Below are positions 25,756-34,346 of a stretch of DNA of 64,000 nucleotides, one piece after another. This DNA comes from Actinomadura montaniterrae. Lineage in GTDB: Bacteria; Actinomycetota; Actinomycetes; Streptosporangiales; Streptosporangiaceae. Below the pieces are notes generated by a model. It was not told the DNA's origin. It saw only the letters and a program-made list of their open reading frames with translations, and did no database searches. The DNA is taken from contig NZ_WBMR01000013.1 of the NCBI RefSeq assembly GCF_008923365.1, forward strand, positions 1 to 64,000, read 5' to 3'. Numbering within the stretch: position 1 is the first letter of the stretch; each line of letters begins with the position of its first letter. Both the position numbers and the translations under genes were made by a program.

Positions 25756-27162
25756 ATGACCGACACCACCACCGACGACCGCTCGACCCGGCTGCGGACG
25801 GGGCTGCGCCGCCGCCACATGACGATGCTCGCCATCGGCGGCGCGGTGGGCGCGGGCCTGTTCGTCGGCAGCGGCGCCGTGATCGGCACCGCCGGGCCCG
25901 CCGCCGTCATCTCCTACGCGGCGGCCGGCGTGCTGGTGCTGTGCGTGCTGCGCGCGCTCGGCGAGATGGTCGTCGCGCGGCCGGTCGCCGGGTCGCTCGC
26001 CGAGTACTCGCGCATGGCGCTCGGCCCGTTCGCCGGGTTCACGATCGGCTGGCTGTACTGGTACCTGTACGTCATCCTCGTCGGCGCGGAGGCGACGGCC
26101 GGCGCGGCGATCCTGGCCGGCTGGATCGACCTGCCGCAGTGGTTCCTCGCCGCCGCGCTCCTGGTGGTGATGACGGCGGTCAACCTCGTGTCGGTCCGCT
26201 CGTTCGGCGAGTTCGAGTTCTGGTTCGCCTCGGTCAAGGTCGCCGCGATCCTGGTGTTCCTCGTGCTCGGCGTCCTCTGGGTCGCGGGCCTGTGGCCGCA
26301 CTCCCCCGGCGGGCTGGACGTGCTCACCGGGCACGGCGGCTTCGCCCCCAACGGCGTCAAGGCGATCTTCACCGCGATCGTGGCGGTGATGTTCGCCTTC
26401 GGCGGCACCGAGATCGTCACGGTCGCCGCCGCGGAGAGCGAGGAGCCCGGCCGCGCCGTCGCGAAGGCCACCGGCAACGTGCTGTACCGGGTCGCGCTGT
26501 TCTACGTGCTGTCCATCCTGCTCGTCGTGTCGATCCTGCCGTGGAACGACGCCAAGGTGCTGACCAGCCCGTTCGTCAGCGCCCTGGACCGGCTGGACGT
26601 GCCCGCCGCCGGCACGGTGATGCAGGCGGTGATCCTCACCGCGGTGCTGTCGGTGCTGAACTCGGCGATCTACGTCTCGTCCCGGATGCTGTACGTGCTG
26701 ACCCGGGACGGCGACGCGCCCGCCGGGCTGGTGCGGCTGAACCGGCGCGGCGTCCCCGTCCGCGCGATCCTGCTCGGCACGGTGGCGGCGTGGGCCGCGG
26801 TGATCGCCTCGTACACCTCGCCCGACCAGGTCTTCAAGTTCCTGATGAACTCGATCGGGGTCATCCTGGCGTTCGTCTACCTGGCGATCATGTTCTCGCA
26901 GCTGCGGCTGCGCGCCCGGCTCCAGCGCGAGGACCCGGACAGCCTCACCTACCGCATGTGGCTGTACCCGTACCTGTCGTGGCTGGTCGTGGCCGCGCTG
27001 CTGGCGGTGCTGGTGTCGATGGCGTTCCTGCACGCGCAGCGGTCGCAGCTGATCGCCTCGCTGGTCAGCCTCGCCGTGGTCGCCGCCTGCTACCCGCTGC
27101 GCGCCCGGTTCGGCCGCAAGCCCCCCGTCACCGCGCCCCCGACCCTCACCAAGGCCCCGTAG
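25756..27162 (+). CDS. Amino-acid permease, APC/AAT family
   Basis: A 468-aa inner-membrane protein with about 12 helices. The substrate-site signature of the AAT family appears as AIGGAVGAGLFVGSGAVIGTAG in helix 1. It is followed by the conserved GEMVVARPVAGSLAEYSRMA and by FAFGGTEIVTVAAAESEEP in helix 6. This points to a proton-coupled importer of the GABA/proline/asparagine group. ATG 25756 has TGGAG upstream. The next gene is a convergent LysE-type exporter. Three 16-bp repeats precede the start. Confidence 0.9.
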   Translation: MTDTTTDDRSTRLRTGLRRRHMTMLAIGGAVGAGLFVGSGAVIGTAGPAAVISYAAAGVLVLCVLRALGEMVVARPVAGSLAEYSRMALGPFAGFTIGWLYWYLYVILVGAEATAGAAILAGWIDLPQWFLAAALLVVMTAVNLVSVRSFGEFEFWFASVKVAAILVFLVLGVLWVAGLWPHSPGGLDVLTGHGGFAPNGVKAIFTAIVAVMFAFGGTEIVTVAAAESEEPGRAVAKATGNVLYRVALFYVLSILLVVSILPWNDAKVLTSPFVSALDRLDVPAAGTVMQAVILTAVLSVLNSAIYVSSRMLYVLTRDGDAPAGLVRLNRRGVPVRAILLGTVAAWAAVIASYTSPDQVFKFLMNSIGVILAFVYLAIMFSQLRLRARLQREDPDSLTYRMWLYPYLSWLVVAALLAVLVSMAFLHAQRSQLIASLVSLAVVAACYPLRARFGRKPPVTAPPTLTKAP

Positions 27163-27188
27163 CCGCAGGCGCCGGCCCGCTCCGCGCG

Positions 27189-27833
27189 CTAGTCCTTCCG
27201 GCCGGTCGCGGCGATGGTGACGCCGAGGCCGATCATCATCAGGCCGCCGGTGCCGCCGATCGCGGCGAGCCGGCGCGGCGACCGGGCGAGCCAGCCGCGC
27301 GCGGCGCCGGCGGCGAGCCCCCAGCAGCTGTCGCACAGCAGCGCGATCACCACGAAGATCAGCCCGAACACCAGCATCTGCAGCGGCACGTGCCCGCGCC
27401 CGCGGTCCACGAACTGCGGCAGCACCGCGGCGAAGAAGACCGTGGTCTTCGGGTTGGTGGCGCCGACGACGAAGCCCTGCCACAGGTCGCGGGCGCGGCT
27501 GCGGCCGGACGCGCCGCCCGCGCCGCCGATCGCCCCGGTCAGCGACCGGCGGTGCCGGAACGCCTGGACGCCGAGGTACACGATGTAGGCGGCGCCCGCC
27601 AGCTTCAGCGCGGTGAACACCACGACGGACCGTTCCACGATCGAGCCGATCCCGAGCGCGACGGCGGCGACCAGCGCCAGCGCGCCGATCTCGTTGCCGA
27701 CGACGCTGGTCAGCGCGGTGCCGCGGCCGTGCGCGAGGGCCCGGCCGACGACGAACAGCACCGTCGGGCCGGGGATCACGATGATGGCGAGGGCCATCGC
27801 GGAGAAGGCGAGCAGGTGTCCGGTCGACATCAT
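27189..27833 (-). CDS. LysE/RhtB-family amino-acid exporter
   Basis: A 214-aa membrane protein with about six helices. The N-terminal signature AIIVIPGPTVLFVVGRALAH and the GFVVGATNPKTTVFFAAVLP motif in the middle are diagnostic of LysE/RhtB. It exports small amino acids or derivatives such as homoserine lactone. ATG 27833 is followed by a second ATG at 27830, and the ribosome site is weak. It converges with the amino-acid permease. The array of tandem repeats lies 48 bp upstream. Confidence 0.9.
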   Translation of the reverse strand: MMSTGHLLAFSAMALAIIVIPGPTVLFVVGRALAHGRGTALTSVVGNEIGALALVAAVALGIGSIVERSVVVFTALKLAGAAYIVYLGVQAFRHRRSLTGAIGGAGGASGRSRARDLWQGFVVGATNPKTTVFFAAVLPQFVDRGRGHVPLQMLVFGLIFVVIALLCDSCWGLAAGAARGWLARSPRRLAAIGGTGGLMMIGLGVTIAATGRKD

Positions 27834-27880
27834 GGACGAACAGTACGCACCGGACTTCCCGCCCGCCCACCGGTTTTCCC

Positions 27881-27980
27881 GCCGGCCTCACGCCGGTCTC
27901 ACGCCGGTCTCGCCGGTCTCACGCTGGTCTCGCCGGTCTCACGCTGGTCTCGCCGGTCTCACGCTGGTCTCGCCGGCCTC
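27881..27980. repeat. Tandem 20-bp repeat array (five units)
   Basis: Five contiguous 20-bp units. Three are identical (ACGCTGGTCTCGCCGGTCTC at 27921-27980) and two are diverged upstream. The array ends at the stop codon of the saccharopine dehydrogenase-like gene and fills most of the gap to the divergent LysE gene. There are no spacers, so it is not CRISPR. It is a likely length-variable locus. Confidence 0.9.
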
Positions 27981-29010
27981 ACGCCGCCTCGACCCGCCAG
28001 GACGCGCCGGACGCCTCGAGGAAGCCGAGCAGGTCCGCCGGGTCGAACGCCTCGGCGGGCGTGCGGGTCCCGGCGGGCGCCCCGTCCGCGACGAGCCGCC
28101 GGGCGCCCTCGACCGCGATCACCGCGGTGGTCCCGTACGCGTCCGTCCCGGTCACCTCGCCGCGCACGGTCCGTCCGGACCGGTCGGACGCCTCCGCCAC
28201 CATGAGCCACCGGGCGGCCGCGCGGGACGCCTCGTCCGGCCGCTCCGGGACGCTCTCCACGGCCTCGGCGCTCAGGCTCCCGAACAGCGCGGCCACCTCG
28301 GCGCGGATCGCGCCCCGGACGCGCCGGGCCCGCACGTGGCGCGGGACGGTGACGACGCCGGGCAGCGCGAAGGAGGCGACCTCGGCCTTGTCCGGCTCGC
28401 CGGGCACGACGATCGTCCGCCCGGTCTCGTCGGCGGGCGCGGGGGCCCAGCCTCCGTCGCGGTACTCCAGTGGCACCGCGCCCTCGGCCGCCGCCATCGA
28501 ACGGGCGGTGCCGCGCGACACGGCGCCGGGCCGCCGCAGGTCGGCGACCAGCAGGTCGTCGACGTCGCCGAGGCGCGCGGCGACGAGCGCGGCGATCAGG
28601 TCGCCGGGCCCGCCGTCGTCGGCCAGCCCGGGGACGACCGTCACCCCGGCGCGGCGGGCGTCCGCGTCGAACGCGTCGAGGACGTGCCGCAGGTAGCCCT
28701 GCTCCCCCGTCGTGTCGACGTAGTGGCTGCCGGCGGCGATCGCGGCCCGCACGACCGGTTCGCCCCACAGCGCGAACGGTCCCGCGCAGTTGAGCACGGC
28801 GTCGCAGTCGCGGAACGCCTCGACGAGCGCGGCGTGGTCCGCGAGTCCCGCGATCCGGAGGTCGGCGTCCTGCGCGCCGGCGCGGTCGGCGGACTCGCTG
28901 AGGCGTTCCGCGTCGCGTCCCACGGCGACGGCGGCGATCCCCCTCCGGCTCAGTTCGGCGAGCGCCAGGCCTCCGGTGAACCCGCTCGCTCCGTAAACGG
29001 CGATTTTCAT
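27979..29010 (-). CDS. Saccharopine dehydrogenase-like NAD(P)-binding protein
   Basis: A 343-aa protein. The N-terminal Rossmann motif is VYGASGFTGGLALAEL, followed by LNCAGPFALWGEPVVRAAIA and HYVDTTGEQGYLRHVLDAFD, which are hallmarks of the saccharopine dehydrogenase NADP-binding family (including actinobacterial trans-acting enoyl reductases). ATG 29010 has GGGAGA about 6 bp upstream. It is divergent from an AraC-type regulator and may be controlled by it. The real substrate is unknown. Confidence 0.85.
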   Translation of the reverse strand: MKIAVYGASGFTGGLALAELSRRGIAAVAVGRDAERLSESADRAGAQDADLRIAGLADHAALVEAFRDCDAVLNCAGPFALWGEPVVRAAIAAGSHYVDTTGEQGYLRHVLDAFDADARRAGVTVVPGLADDGGPGDLIAALVAARLGDVDDLLVADLRRPGAVSRGTARSMAAAEGAVPLEYRDGGWAPAPADETGRTIVVPGEPDKAEVASFALPGVVTVPRHVRARRVRGAIRAEVAALFGSLSAEAVESVPERPDEASRAAARWLMVAEASDRSGRTVRGEVTGTDAYGTTAVIAVEGARRLVADGAPAGTRTPAEAFDPADLLGFLEASGASWRVEAA

Positions 29011-29125
29011 GCTGTCTCCCTGTCGTGATGCTCTCTGCGATCACCGTAGGGAGAGCGTGCGAGACTACCCATGCCTCAGAATCCATCTGTCATGTCCATT
29101 CGTCTCGCTACCTCGTACTTCGCGA

Positions 29126-29131
29126 TACGTT
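29126..29131 (+). promoter_or_regulatory. Probable -10 of AraC gene (leaderless)
   Basis: TACGTT ends 7 bp before ATG 29139 with no ribosome site. The same hexamer precedes the start at 30110. Confidence 0.4.
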
Positions 29132-29138
29132 CGGACGC

Positions 29139-30068
29139 ATGGACGTGCTCAGCGACGCGATCTCCGCCATGCGGCTCGGGCGGCCGCACTCCTCGCGCAC
29201 CGTCCTGGACGCGCCGTGGGGCGTGCGGTTCGAGCCGCAGCCGGGCGCAGGGTTCCACGTCCTGCTCAAGGGCGCCTGCTGGCTGATCCCCGCGGCGGGC
29301 GAGCCGGTCCGGCTCGGCGTCGGGGACGTCGCGTTCCTGCCGCGCGAGCTGGGCCACGGCATCGCGGACGTCCCGGACCGGCCGCTGTCCGACGCCCGCT
29401 CGCTCACCCGCCCGCAGCAAGCAGACGGCCAGGTCACGGACGGCCGCACGGAGATGCTGTGCGGCGCGTACCGCCTCGACCAGACCCGGGTGCATCCGCT
29501 GCTCGCCGAGCTTCCCGACGTCGTCCACATCCCGGCGCGGATCGGCAGGCACCCGTCGCTGCGCGGCGCGATCGAGCTGCTCGGCCGCGAGCTGGACGGC
29601 GGCACGCGGCACGGCGGCGACGCCGCGCTGCCCGCGCTGCTGGACATCCTGCTGCTGTACATGGTGCGCGCCTGGTACGAGGACCGTCCGGCGGACGAGG
29701 CGACGGGGTGGGCGGCGGCGCTGCGCGATCCGGCGGTCGCCGCCGCGCTGCGGGGCGTCCACGACGAGCCGGGCCGGCCGTGGACGGTCCGGTCGCTGGC
29801 CGAGCGGGCGGGCCTGTCCCGCGCCGCGTTCGCGCGCCGCTTCACCGCCACGGTCGGCTCGCCTCCGCTGGCGTACGCGACGTGGTGGCGGATGACGGTC
29901 GCCGCGCGGCTGCTGCGGGACACCGATCTGCCGCTGCGGGCGGTCGCGGAGCGGGTGGGGTACGCGTCGGAGTTCGCGTTCGCGAAGGCGTTCAAGCGGG
30001 AGTTCGCGCAGGCGCCGGGCCGGTTCCGGGAGGCGGTGCGGGGAGATGACCGGCCCTGGCCGGAGTAA
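29139..30068 (+). CDS. AraC-family regulator with cupin sensor domain
   Basis: A 309-aa activator. The N-terminal cupin-type domain (about 1-185) has GAGFHVLLKGACWLIP, VGDVAFLPRELGHGIAD and HPLLAELPDVVHIPA. The C-terminal double helix-turn-helix has WTVRSLAERAGLSRAAFARR, GSPPLAYATWWRMT and RAVAERVGYASEFAFAKAFK. It resembles regulators placed beside oxidoreductases and is divergent from the saccharopine dehydrogenase-like gene, its probable target. The start lacks a Shine-Dalgarno and sits behind a -10-like hexamer. Confidence 0.9.
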   Translation: MDVLSDAISAMRLGRPHSSRTVLDAPWGVRFEPQPGAGFHVLLKGACWLIPAAGEPVRLGVGDVAFLPRELGHGIADVPDRPLSDARSLTRPQQADGQVTDGRTEMLCGAYRLDQTRVHPLLAELPDVVHIPARIGRHPSLRGAIELLGRELDGGTRHGGDAALPALLDILLLYMVRAWYEDRPADEATGWAAALRDPAVAAALRGVHDEPGRPWTVRSLAERAGLSRAAFARRFTATVGSPPLAYATWWRMTVAARLLRDTDLPLRAVAERVGYASEFAFAKAFKREFAQAPGRFREAVRGDDRPWPE

Positions 30069-30097
30069 TGATCGTGACGTAGGCCACATTCGCGACA

Positions 30098-30103
30098 TAC
30101 GTT
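30098..30103 (+). promoter_or_regulatory. Probable -10 of GT39-like gene (leaderless)
   Basis: TACGTT ends 6 bp before ATG 30110. A GTGACG hexamer 18 bp upstream could be the -35. Confidence 0.45.
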
Positions 30104-30109
30104 GACCGC

Positions 30110-31648
30110 ATGTCCGCTCCCGCGTCCGCCGCGTCCGGGCCCGTCGACGTCACCTCCGCGGACGGTCCGGCACCGGTGGCGTGGAGGCCCGTGCTGCTAC
30201 TGGCGGGGGTGCTCGGCGCGCTGCTCCTCGCGGTCGCCGCCCGCTACGGCTACCACCGCGACGAGCTGTACTTCCGCGTCGCCGGACGGCACCTGGCCTG
30301 GGGCTATCCGGACCAGCCGCCGCTGCTGCCGCTGCTGACCCGCGCCGCGACGGCGGTGTTCGGCGACACGCTGGTGGCGCTGCGCGTCCCGGCCGCCGTC
30401 TTCGCCGCGGCGGGCGTCGTGGTCGCCGCGCTGACGGCGCGCGAGATGGGCGGCGGTCGCCGCGCCCAGCTCCTCACCGCCGCCTCCTACGCGGTGTGCC
30501 CGTTCGCGGTCGCGGTGGGCCACAGCTTCTACACCGCGACGCTCGACCTGCTGCTGTCGACGGCGCTGGTGTGGCTCGTCGTCAGGTGGGTGCGGACGTC
30601 CGACCAGCGGATGCTGCTCGCGGCCGGCGCGGTCGCGGCGGCGGCGCTGAACGTCAAGTACCTGGCCGGGTTCCTGCTCGCCGCGATCGTCGCGGGCCTG
30701 CTCGTCTCCGGCCCCCGGGACTTCTTCCGCCGCCCCATGTTCGCGGCCGGGGCCGCCGTGGTCGTGGCCGCGCTGCTGCCCGGGCTGGTGTGGCAGGCCC
30801 GGCACGGCTGGCCGCAGGTCGACATGGCCGGGCAGATCGCCGGCAGCGGCGACTTCGCCGGACGGCCCGGCTTCGTCCCGTTCCAGATACTGATGACCGG
30901 GATCGTGCCGTCCTGGCTGTGGATCTACGGGCTGTGGCGGACGTACCGGTCGGACGCCCTGCGCCCGTTCCGCTTCCTCGGCCACGCCTACCTATTGCTG
31001 AACGTCCTGTTCATCGCGACCGGCGGCAAGCCGTACTACCTCGCCGGGCTATGGGCGGCGCTGTGGGCGGCCGGCGCCGTCGAGGTCGAGCGGCGCGGCG
31101 CACCGCGCGGATGGGGCTGGGCGGCGACCGTCCCGGCGTACGCGGTGACGGCGGCGAGCAGCATCGCGCTGACGCTGCCGGTGTACCCGGTGAAGTGGCT
31201 GGCCGACACGCCGCAGCCGGTCATCAACGCCGACTCCGCCGAGACCGTCGGCTGGCCCCGCTTCGCGCAGGACGTCGCGCGCGTCTACCGGGCGCTGCCG
31301 GCGGACGAGCGCGCCAAGGCCGTGATCGTGACGGGCAACTACGGCGAGGCCGGCGCGCTCGACCGGTACGGCCCGAAGCTCGGCCTTCCCCGCGCCTACA
31401 GCGGGCACAACGGCTTCTGGTACTTCGGCCGCCCGCCCGACACCGGCGGCCCGGCCATCGTCGTCGGCCCCGACACCGTCGCCGACGGCGCCCGCCTGCA
31501 CCGCTACTGGACGGACGTCCGCCCGGTGAGCCGCATCGACAACGGCGTCGGCCTCGACAACCAGGAACAGGGCAAACCGGTCTGGGTCTGCCGCGGGCAG
31601 CGCGCCCCCTGGACGCGCCTGTGGCCCGAGTTCAAGACCCTCGGCTGA
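30110..31648 (+). CDS. GT39-like membrane glycosyltransferase (ArnT/PMT type)
   Basis: A 512-aa polytopic membrane protein with roughly 10 helices. The first extracytoplasmic loop has YGYHRDELYFRVAGRHLAWG, containing the acidic residue expected for catalysis in ArnT/PMT-like enzymes, then PDQPPLLPLLTR. A soluble domain follows the last helix (about residues 370-512: INADSAETVGWPRFAQDVAR, VIVTGNYGEAGALDRYG). It should transfer a sugar from a polyprenyl-phosphate donor to a lipid, glycan or protein outside the membrane. No cognate sugar-synthesis gene is nearby. It is convergent with the MFS gene, 9 bp apart. Confidence 0.85.
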   Translation: MSAPASAASGPVDVTSADGPAPVAWRPVLLLAGVLGALLLAVAARYGYHRDELYFRVAGRHLAWGYPDQPPLLPLLTRAATAVFGDTLVALRVPAAVFAAAGVVVAALTAREMGGGRRAQLLTAASYAVCPFAVAVGHSFYTATLDLLLSTALVWLVVRWVRTSDQRMLLAAGAVAAAALNVKYLAGFLLAAIVAGLLVSGPRDFFRRPMFAAGAAVVVAALLPGLVWQARHGWPQVDMAGQIAGSGDFAGRPGFVPFQILMTGIVPSWLWIYGLWRTYRSDALRPFRFLGHAYLLLNVLFIATGGKPYYLAGLWAALWAAGAVEVERRGAPRGWGWAATVPAYAVTAASSIALTLPVYPVKWLADTPQPVINADSAETVGWPRFAQDVARVYRALPADERAKAVIVTGNYGEAGALDRYGPKLGLPRAYSGHNGFWYFGRPPDTGGPAIVVGPDTVADGARLHRYWTDVRPVSRIDNGVGLDNQEQGKPVWVCRGQRAPWTRLWPEFKTLG

Positions 31649-31657
31649 CCCGGGGCG

Positions 31658-32887
31658 TCAGCACGGCACGCGGCTCGCCTCGGCGGCGGGAGCGGCCGAC
31701 GGCACCGTCCGGTCGCTGTGCTCGCGGCGGTCGCGGCGGTCGCGGCGGTCGCGGCGGTCCAGGGCGCCGCCCGCCAGCGCGGCCGCGAACCCGGCGGCGC
31801 CGAGCAGGGCGGCCACCCAGAGCGCGGAGGTGTAGCCGAGCCCGGCCCCGATCGTCAGCCCGGCGAGCGCGGGGCCGACCGCGTTGCCGAGGTTGAAGGC
31901 CGAGACGTTCGCGGCGGACGCCATGGTCGGTGCGGCGGCCGCCCTCTCCACCACCCACACCTGCAGTGGCGGGATGGTGGCCGAGGCGACGACGCCGAAG
32001 ACGGTGAGCGTCGCCACCGCCGCGATCCGGTCGTGCGAGGTCACCAGCAGCACCGCCGACAGCACGGTCAGCCCGGCGAGCGCGGCGAGGACCGTCGGCA
32101 GCAGCGCCCGGTCGGTGTAGCGGCCGCCGAGCGGGCCGCCGACCAGCATCCCGGCGCCGAGCAGCGTCATCACCACCGGGACCGCGCCCTTGCCGAACCC
32201 GGTGACGTCGGTGAGCAGCGGCGCCACGTAGGTGACGACGGCCAGCACCGGGGCCCAGCCGAGCGCGGTGGTGGCGAGCGCCAGCCACATCCGGCCGCCG
32301 CGGAACACCGCCATCTCGTGCCGCAGCCCGCCCTGCGGTCGCGGGCCGGACGGGACGAGCAGCGCGATGCCGGCGAGCGCGACGACGCCGATCCCGGCGA
32401 CCGTCCAGAAGGTGGCGCGCCAGCCGAGCTGCTGGCCGAGGAACGTGCCGAGCGGGACGCCGAGCACGTTCGCCAGGCTGATCCCGGTGAACATCAGGGC
32501 GACGGCCCGCGCGCGGCGCTCCGGCGCCACCAGCTCGGCGGCGACGACCGCGCCGACGCCGATGTAGGCGCCGTGCGCGAACGAGGCGACGATCCGCGCC
32601 GCGAGCAGGACGCCGAAGCCCGGCGCGAGCGCGGACAGCAGGTGCGCGGCGACGAACAGGCCCATCAGGCCGACGAGCATGGTCTTGCGGGGCAGCCGCG
32701 CGCCGAGCGCGGTGATCAATGGCGCGCCCACCACCACGCCGAACGCGTAGCCGGACACCAGCAGCCCGGCGGCGGGGATCGAGGTGTGGAAGTCGGACGC
32801 GAGGTCCGGCAGCAGACCGGCGATGACGAACTCGGTCGTGCCGATGCCGAAGGCGCCCAGCGCGAGGGCCAGCAGCGCGAGGGGCAT
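31658..32887 (-). CDS. MFS transporter, DHA1 (Cmx/AraJ) type
   Basis: A 409-aa exporter with 12 helices. N-terminal GAFGIGTTEFVIAGLLPDLA is the helix 1 signature of Cmx/AraJ-like pumps. The motif-A loop is LGARLPRKTMLVGLMG and motif C is GISLANVLGVPLGTFLGQQL. The cytoplasmic tail holds a DRR repeat encoded by a 9-bp tandem repeat. ATG 32887 has GGAGA 7 bp upstream. It is divergent from a MarR regulator with a repeated operator-like element between, so drug-responsive repression is likely. Confidence 0.88.
   Translation of the reverse strand: MPLALLALALGAFGIGTTEFVIAGLLPDLASDFHTSIPAAGLLVSGYAFGVVVGAPLITALGARLPRKTMLVGLMGLFVAAHLLSALAPGFGVLLAARIVASFAHGAYIGVGAVVAAELVAPERRARAVALMFTGISLANVLGVPLGTFLGQQLGWRATFWTVAGIGVVALAGIALLVPSGPRPQGGLRHEMAVFRGGRMWLALATTALGWAPVLAVVTYVAPLLTDVTGFGKGAVPVVMTLLGAGMLVGGPLGGRYTDRALLPTVLAALAGLTVLSAVLLVTSHDRIAAVATLTVFGVVASATIPPLQVWVVERAAAAPTMASAANVSAFNLGNAVGPALAGLTIGAGLGYTSALWVAALLGAAGFAAALAGGALDRRDRRDRRDRREHSDRTVPSAAPAAEASRVPC
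31722..31757. repeat. 9-bp coding tandem repeat (TCGCGGCGG)x4
   Basis: Four perfect units inside the MFS gene encode the repeated Asp-Arg-Arg of its cytoplasmic tail. Copy-number change would keep the frame. Confidence 0.9.
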
Positions 32888-32932
32888 GAGGGGTCTCCTC
32901 GGGTAGAGTAGGCGGCGCCTGCAACAGCCAGC

Positions 32933-32961
32933 GCATGCATTTATTGCACGAGCATGTATTT
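32933..32961. promoter_or_regulatory. Repeated operator-like motif between MFS and MarR genes
   Basis: GCATGCATTT (32933) and GCATGTATTT (32952) recur 19 bp apart in an otherwise AT-rich gap. TTGCA/TGCAA half-sites lie around them. This is the probable MarR binding region controlling both divergent genes. Confidence 0.5.
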
Positions 32962-33021
32962 GCAGACGCCTGCTATATCACCATGCAAGTACCTGGCGCG
33001 CAACACGAGGAGGCGTGAGCC

Positions 33022-33489
33022 ATGTCACCCGCCGAGCCGTCCGGCGCCCCCACCGGCACGGCCGACCGCGCCCAGGGCTGGCGGACCCTCGCCGCCCTGC
33101 ACGCGCGCATCGAGGACGAGATCGAGCGCGCCCTCCAGCGCCGGCACGGCCTGAGCGTCAACGAGTTCTGCGTGCTGCACCACCTCGCCGAACCGGACGG
33201 CCGGCACGTCCGGATGCAGCAGCTCGCCGACAAGCTCGTGCTCAGCCAGAGCGCGACGACCCGCCTGGTCGCCCGGCTGGAGAAGCGCGGCCTGCTCACC
33301 CGCGTGCTGTCGGAGGAGGACCGCCGCGGCATCTGCGCCGAGGCCACCCCCGAAGGGCGCGAGCTGCACGCCGAGGCCGCCCCGACGCACAACGCCGCGC
33401 TCGACGACGCGCTGGCCGCGGCGTCCCGGCTGCCGGAGCTCGCCCCGCTGGTCGCGGCACTGGAGGGACTGGCGAACCTGAAGGTGTGA
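33022..33489 (+). CDS. MarR-family regulator
   Basis: A 155-aa winged-helix regulator. HGLSVNEFCVLHHLAEPDGR leads into the recognition region MQQLADKLVLSQSATTRLVA and RLEKRGLLTRV, and the wing has EEDRRGICAEATPEGREL. These are classic MarR features. ATG 33022 has GAGGAGG about 8 bp upstream. It is divergent from the MFS exporter and probably represses it until a ligand binds. Confidence 0.9.
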   Translation: MSPAEPSGAPTGTADRAQGWRTLAALHARIEDEIERALQRRHGLSVNEFCVLHHLAEPDGRHVRMQQLADKLVLSQSATTRLVARLEKRGLLTRVLSEEDRRGICAEATPEGRELHAEAAPTHNAALDDALAAASRLPELAPLVAALEGLANLKV

Positions 33490-33541
33490 CGGGCGAGCGC
33501 CCGGAGGCGGAACGGGCGGGCGCCGGAAGGTGAGGGGCGGG

Positions 33542-34192
33542 TCAGCCCGCCAGGATCTCCCAGGTCGTGCCGCGGCGGACCAGCAGGTCATGGGTCAGGA
33601 GGCTGCCCGCCGGGACGTCCCACGCCGGATCCGAGACGCCGTCGCCGCGGTTCTCCGCCCACACCTGGCCGACCGCCCAGCGCAGCTTGTCGACACCGTC
33701 CGGGTGCCCGGTGCCCGACGCCACGAACACGTCCCGCGCGGGGGCCGCGACGACCAGGTCGCCCTCCACGTCCTGCGCGAGCTTGTCGAGGAACCCCTCG
33801 TCCAGCAGCAGCGCCGCCTCCAGGCCGCCGCGCCGCGACGGCGCGCCCATCGGGCCCGGCTCGCCGAGCGTCACCGTCACCGCCCGCACGTCCGGGTACC
33901 AGCTGAGCCCGAGCTCCGGCCTGCGGTCCCGCAGGTTGATCACCGCCTGGCGGCGCAGGTCCGCGGCGGCGACGCCGAGCTCGGCGCAGTGCCGCGGCGC
34001 CACGTGCTCGTAGCGGCGGCCCGCCACCGCCGACTCGTCGGCGATCTCCAGCGCGTAGGTGACGTACAGGTCGCCGGCGAACGCGTCGCGGACCGGCTCC
34101 TCGTCCGGCGGCAGCGGGAACTCCAGCTGGATCTCCGCCGGAACCCGCGCCTTCATCAGCGGGACGATGAGACTGGACCGCTCCTCGGTCAC
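33542..34192 (-). CDS. DUF1444-like protein
   Basis: A 216-aa cytoplasmic protein resembling the DUF1444/YtpQ group (YVTYALEIADE; AVINLRDRRPELGL; EAALLLDEGFLDKLAQDVEG; DVFVASGTG). The function of the family is unknown. GTG 34192 is preferred because GGAGG lies 7 bp upstream; an ATG at 34198 would be only 1 bp from it. It is transcribed alone, convergent with the MarR gene. Confidence 0.65.
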   Translation of the reverse strand: MTEERSSLIVPLMKARVPAEIQLEFPLPPDEEPVRDAFAGDLYVTYALEIADESAVAGRRYEHVAPRHCAELGVAAADLRRQAVINLRDRRPELGLSWYPDVRAVTVTLGEPGPMGAPSRRGGLEAALLLDEGFLDKLAQDVEGDLVVAAPARDVFVASGTGHPDGVDKLRWAVGQVWAENRGDGVSDPAWDVPAGSLLTHDLLVRRGTTWEILAG

Positions 34193-34346
34193 CGACATTC
34201 CTCCGTACTCATTGCTTCGCACGCGATCGCAACGCTGAGGTCGTTGAGGGACGAGCTTAGTACGGGTGCGAGCGGGGCCGGACTGCCCCGCGTGACGCGG
34301 GTGTGATCGGGCGGGGACGGTGGGTAGTGATCACGGCGGAGGGGAC

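Noticed and set aside
27881-27980. Possible CRISPR array
   Set aside because: The 20-bp units are directly contiguous with no spacers and no cas gene is present.
24648-28205. A 1185-codon open frame on the plus strand
   Set aside because: Crosses the hydrolase, permease and LysE genes in the wrong frame or strand, with repetitive Arg-rich product.
31722-31757. Possible regulatory repeat in the MFS region
   Set aside because: The 9-bp units are inside the coding frame and explain the Asp-Arg-Arg repeat of the tail.
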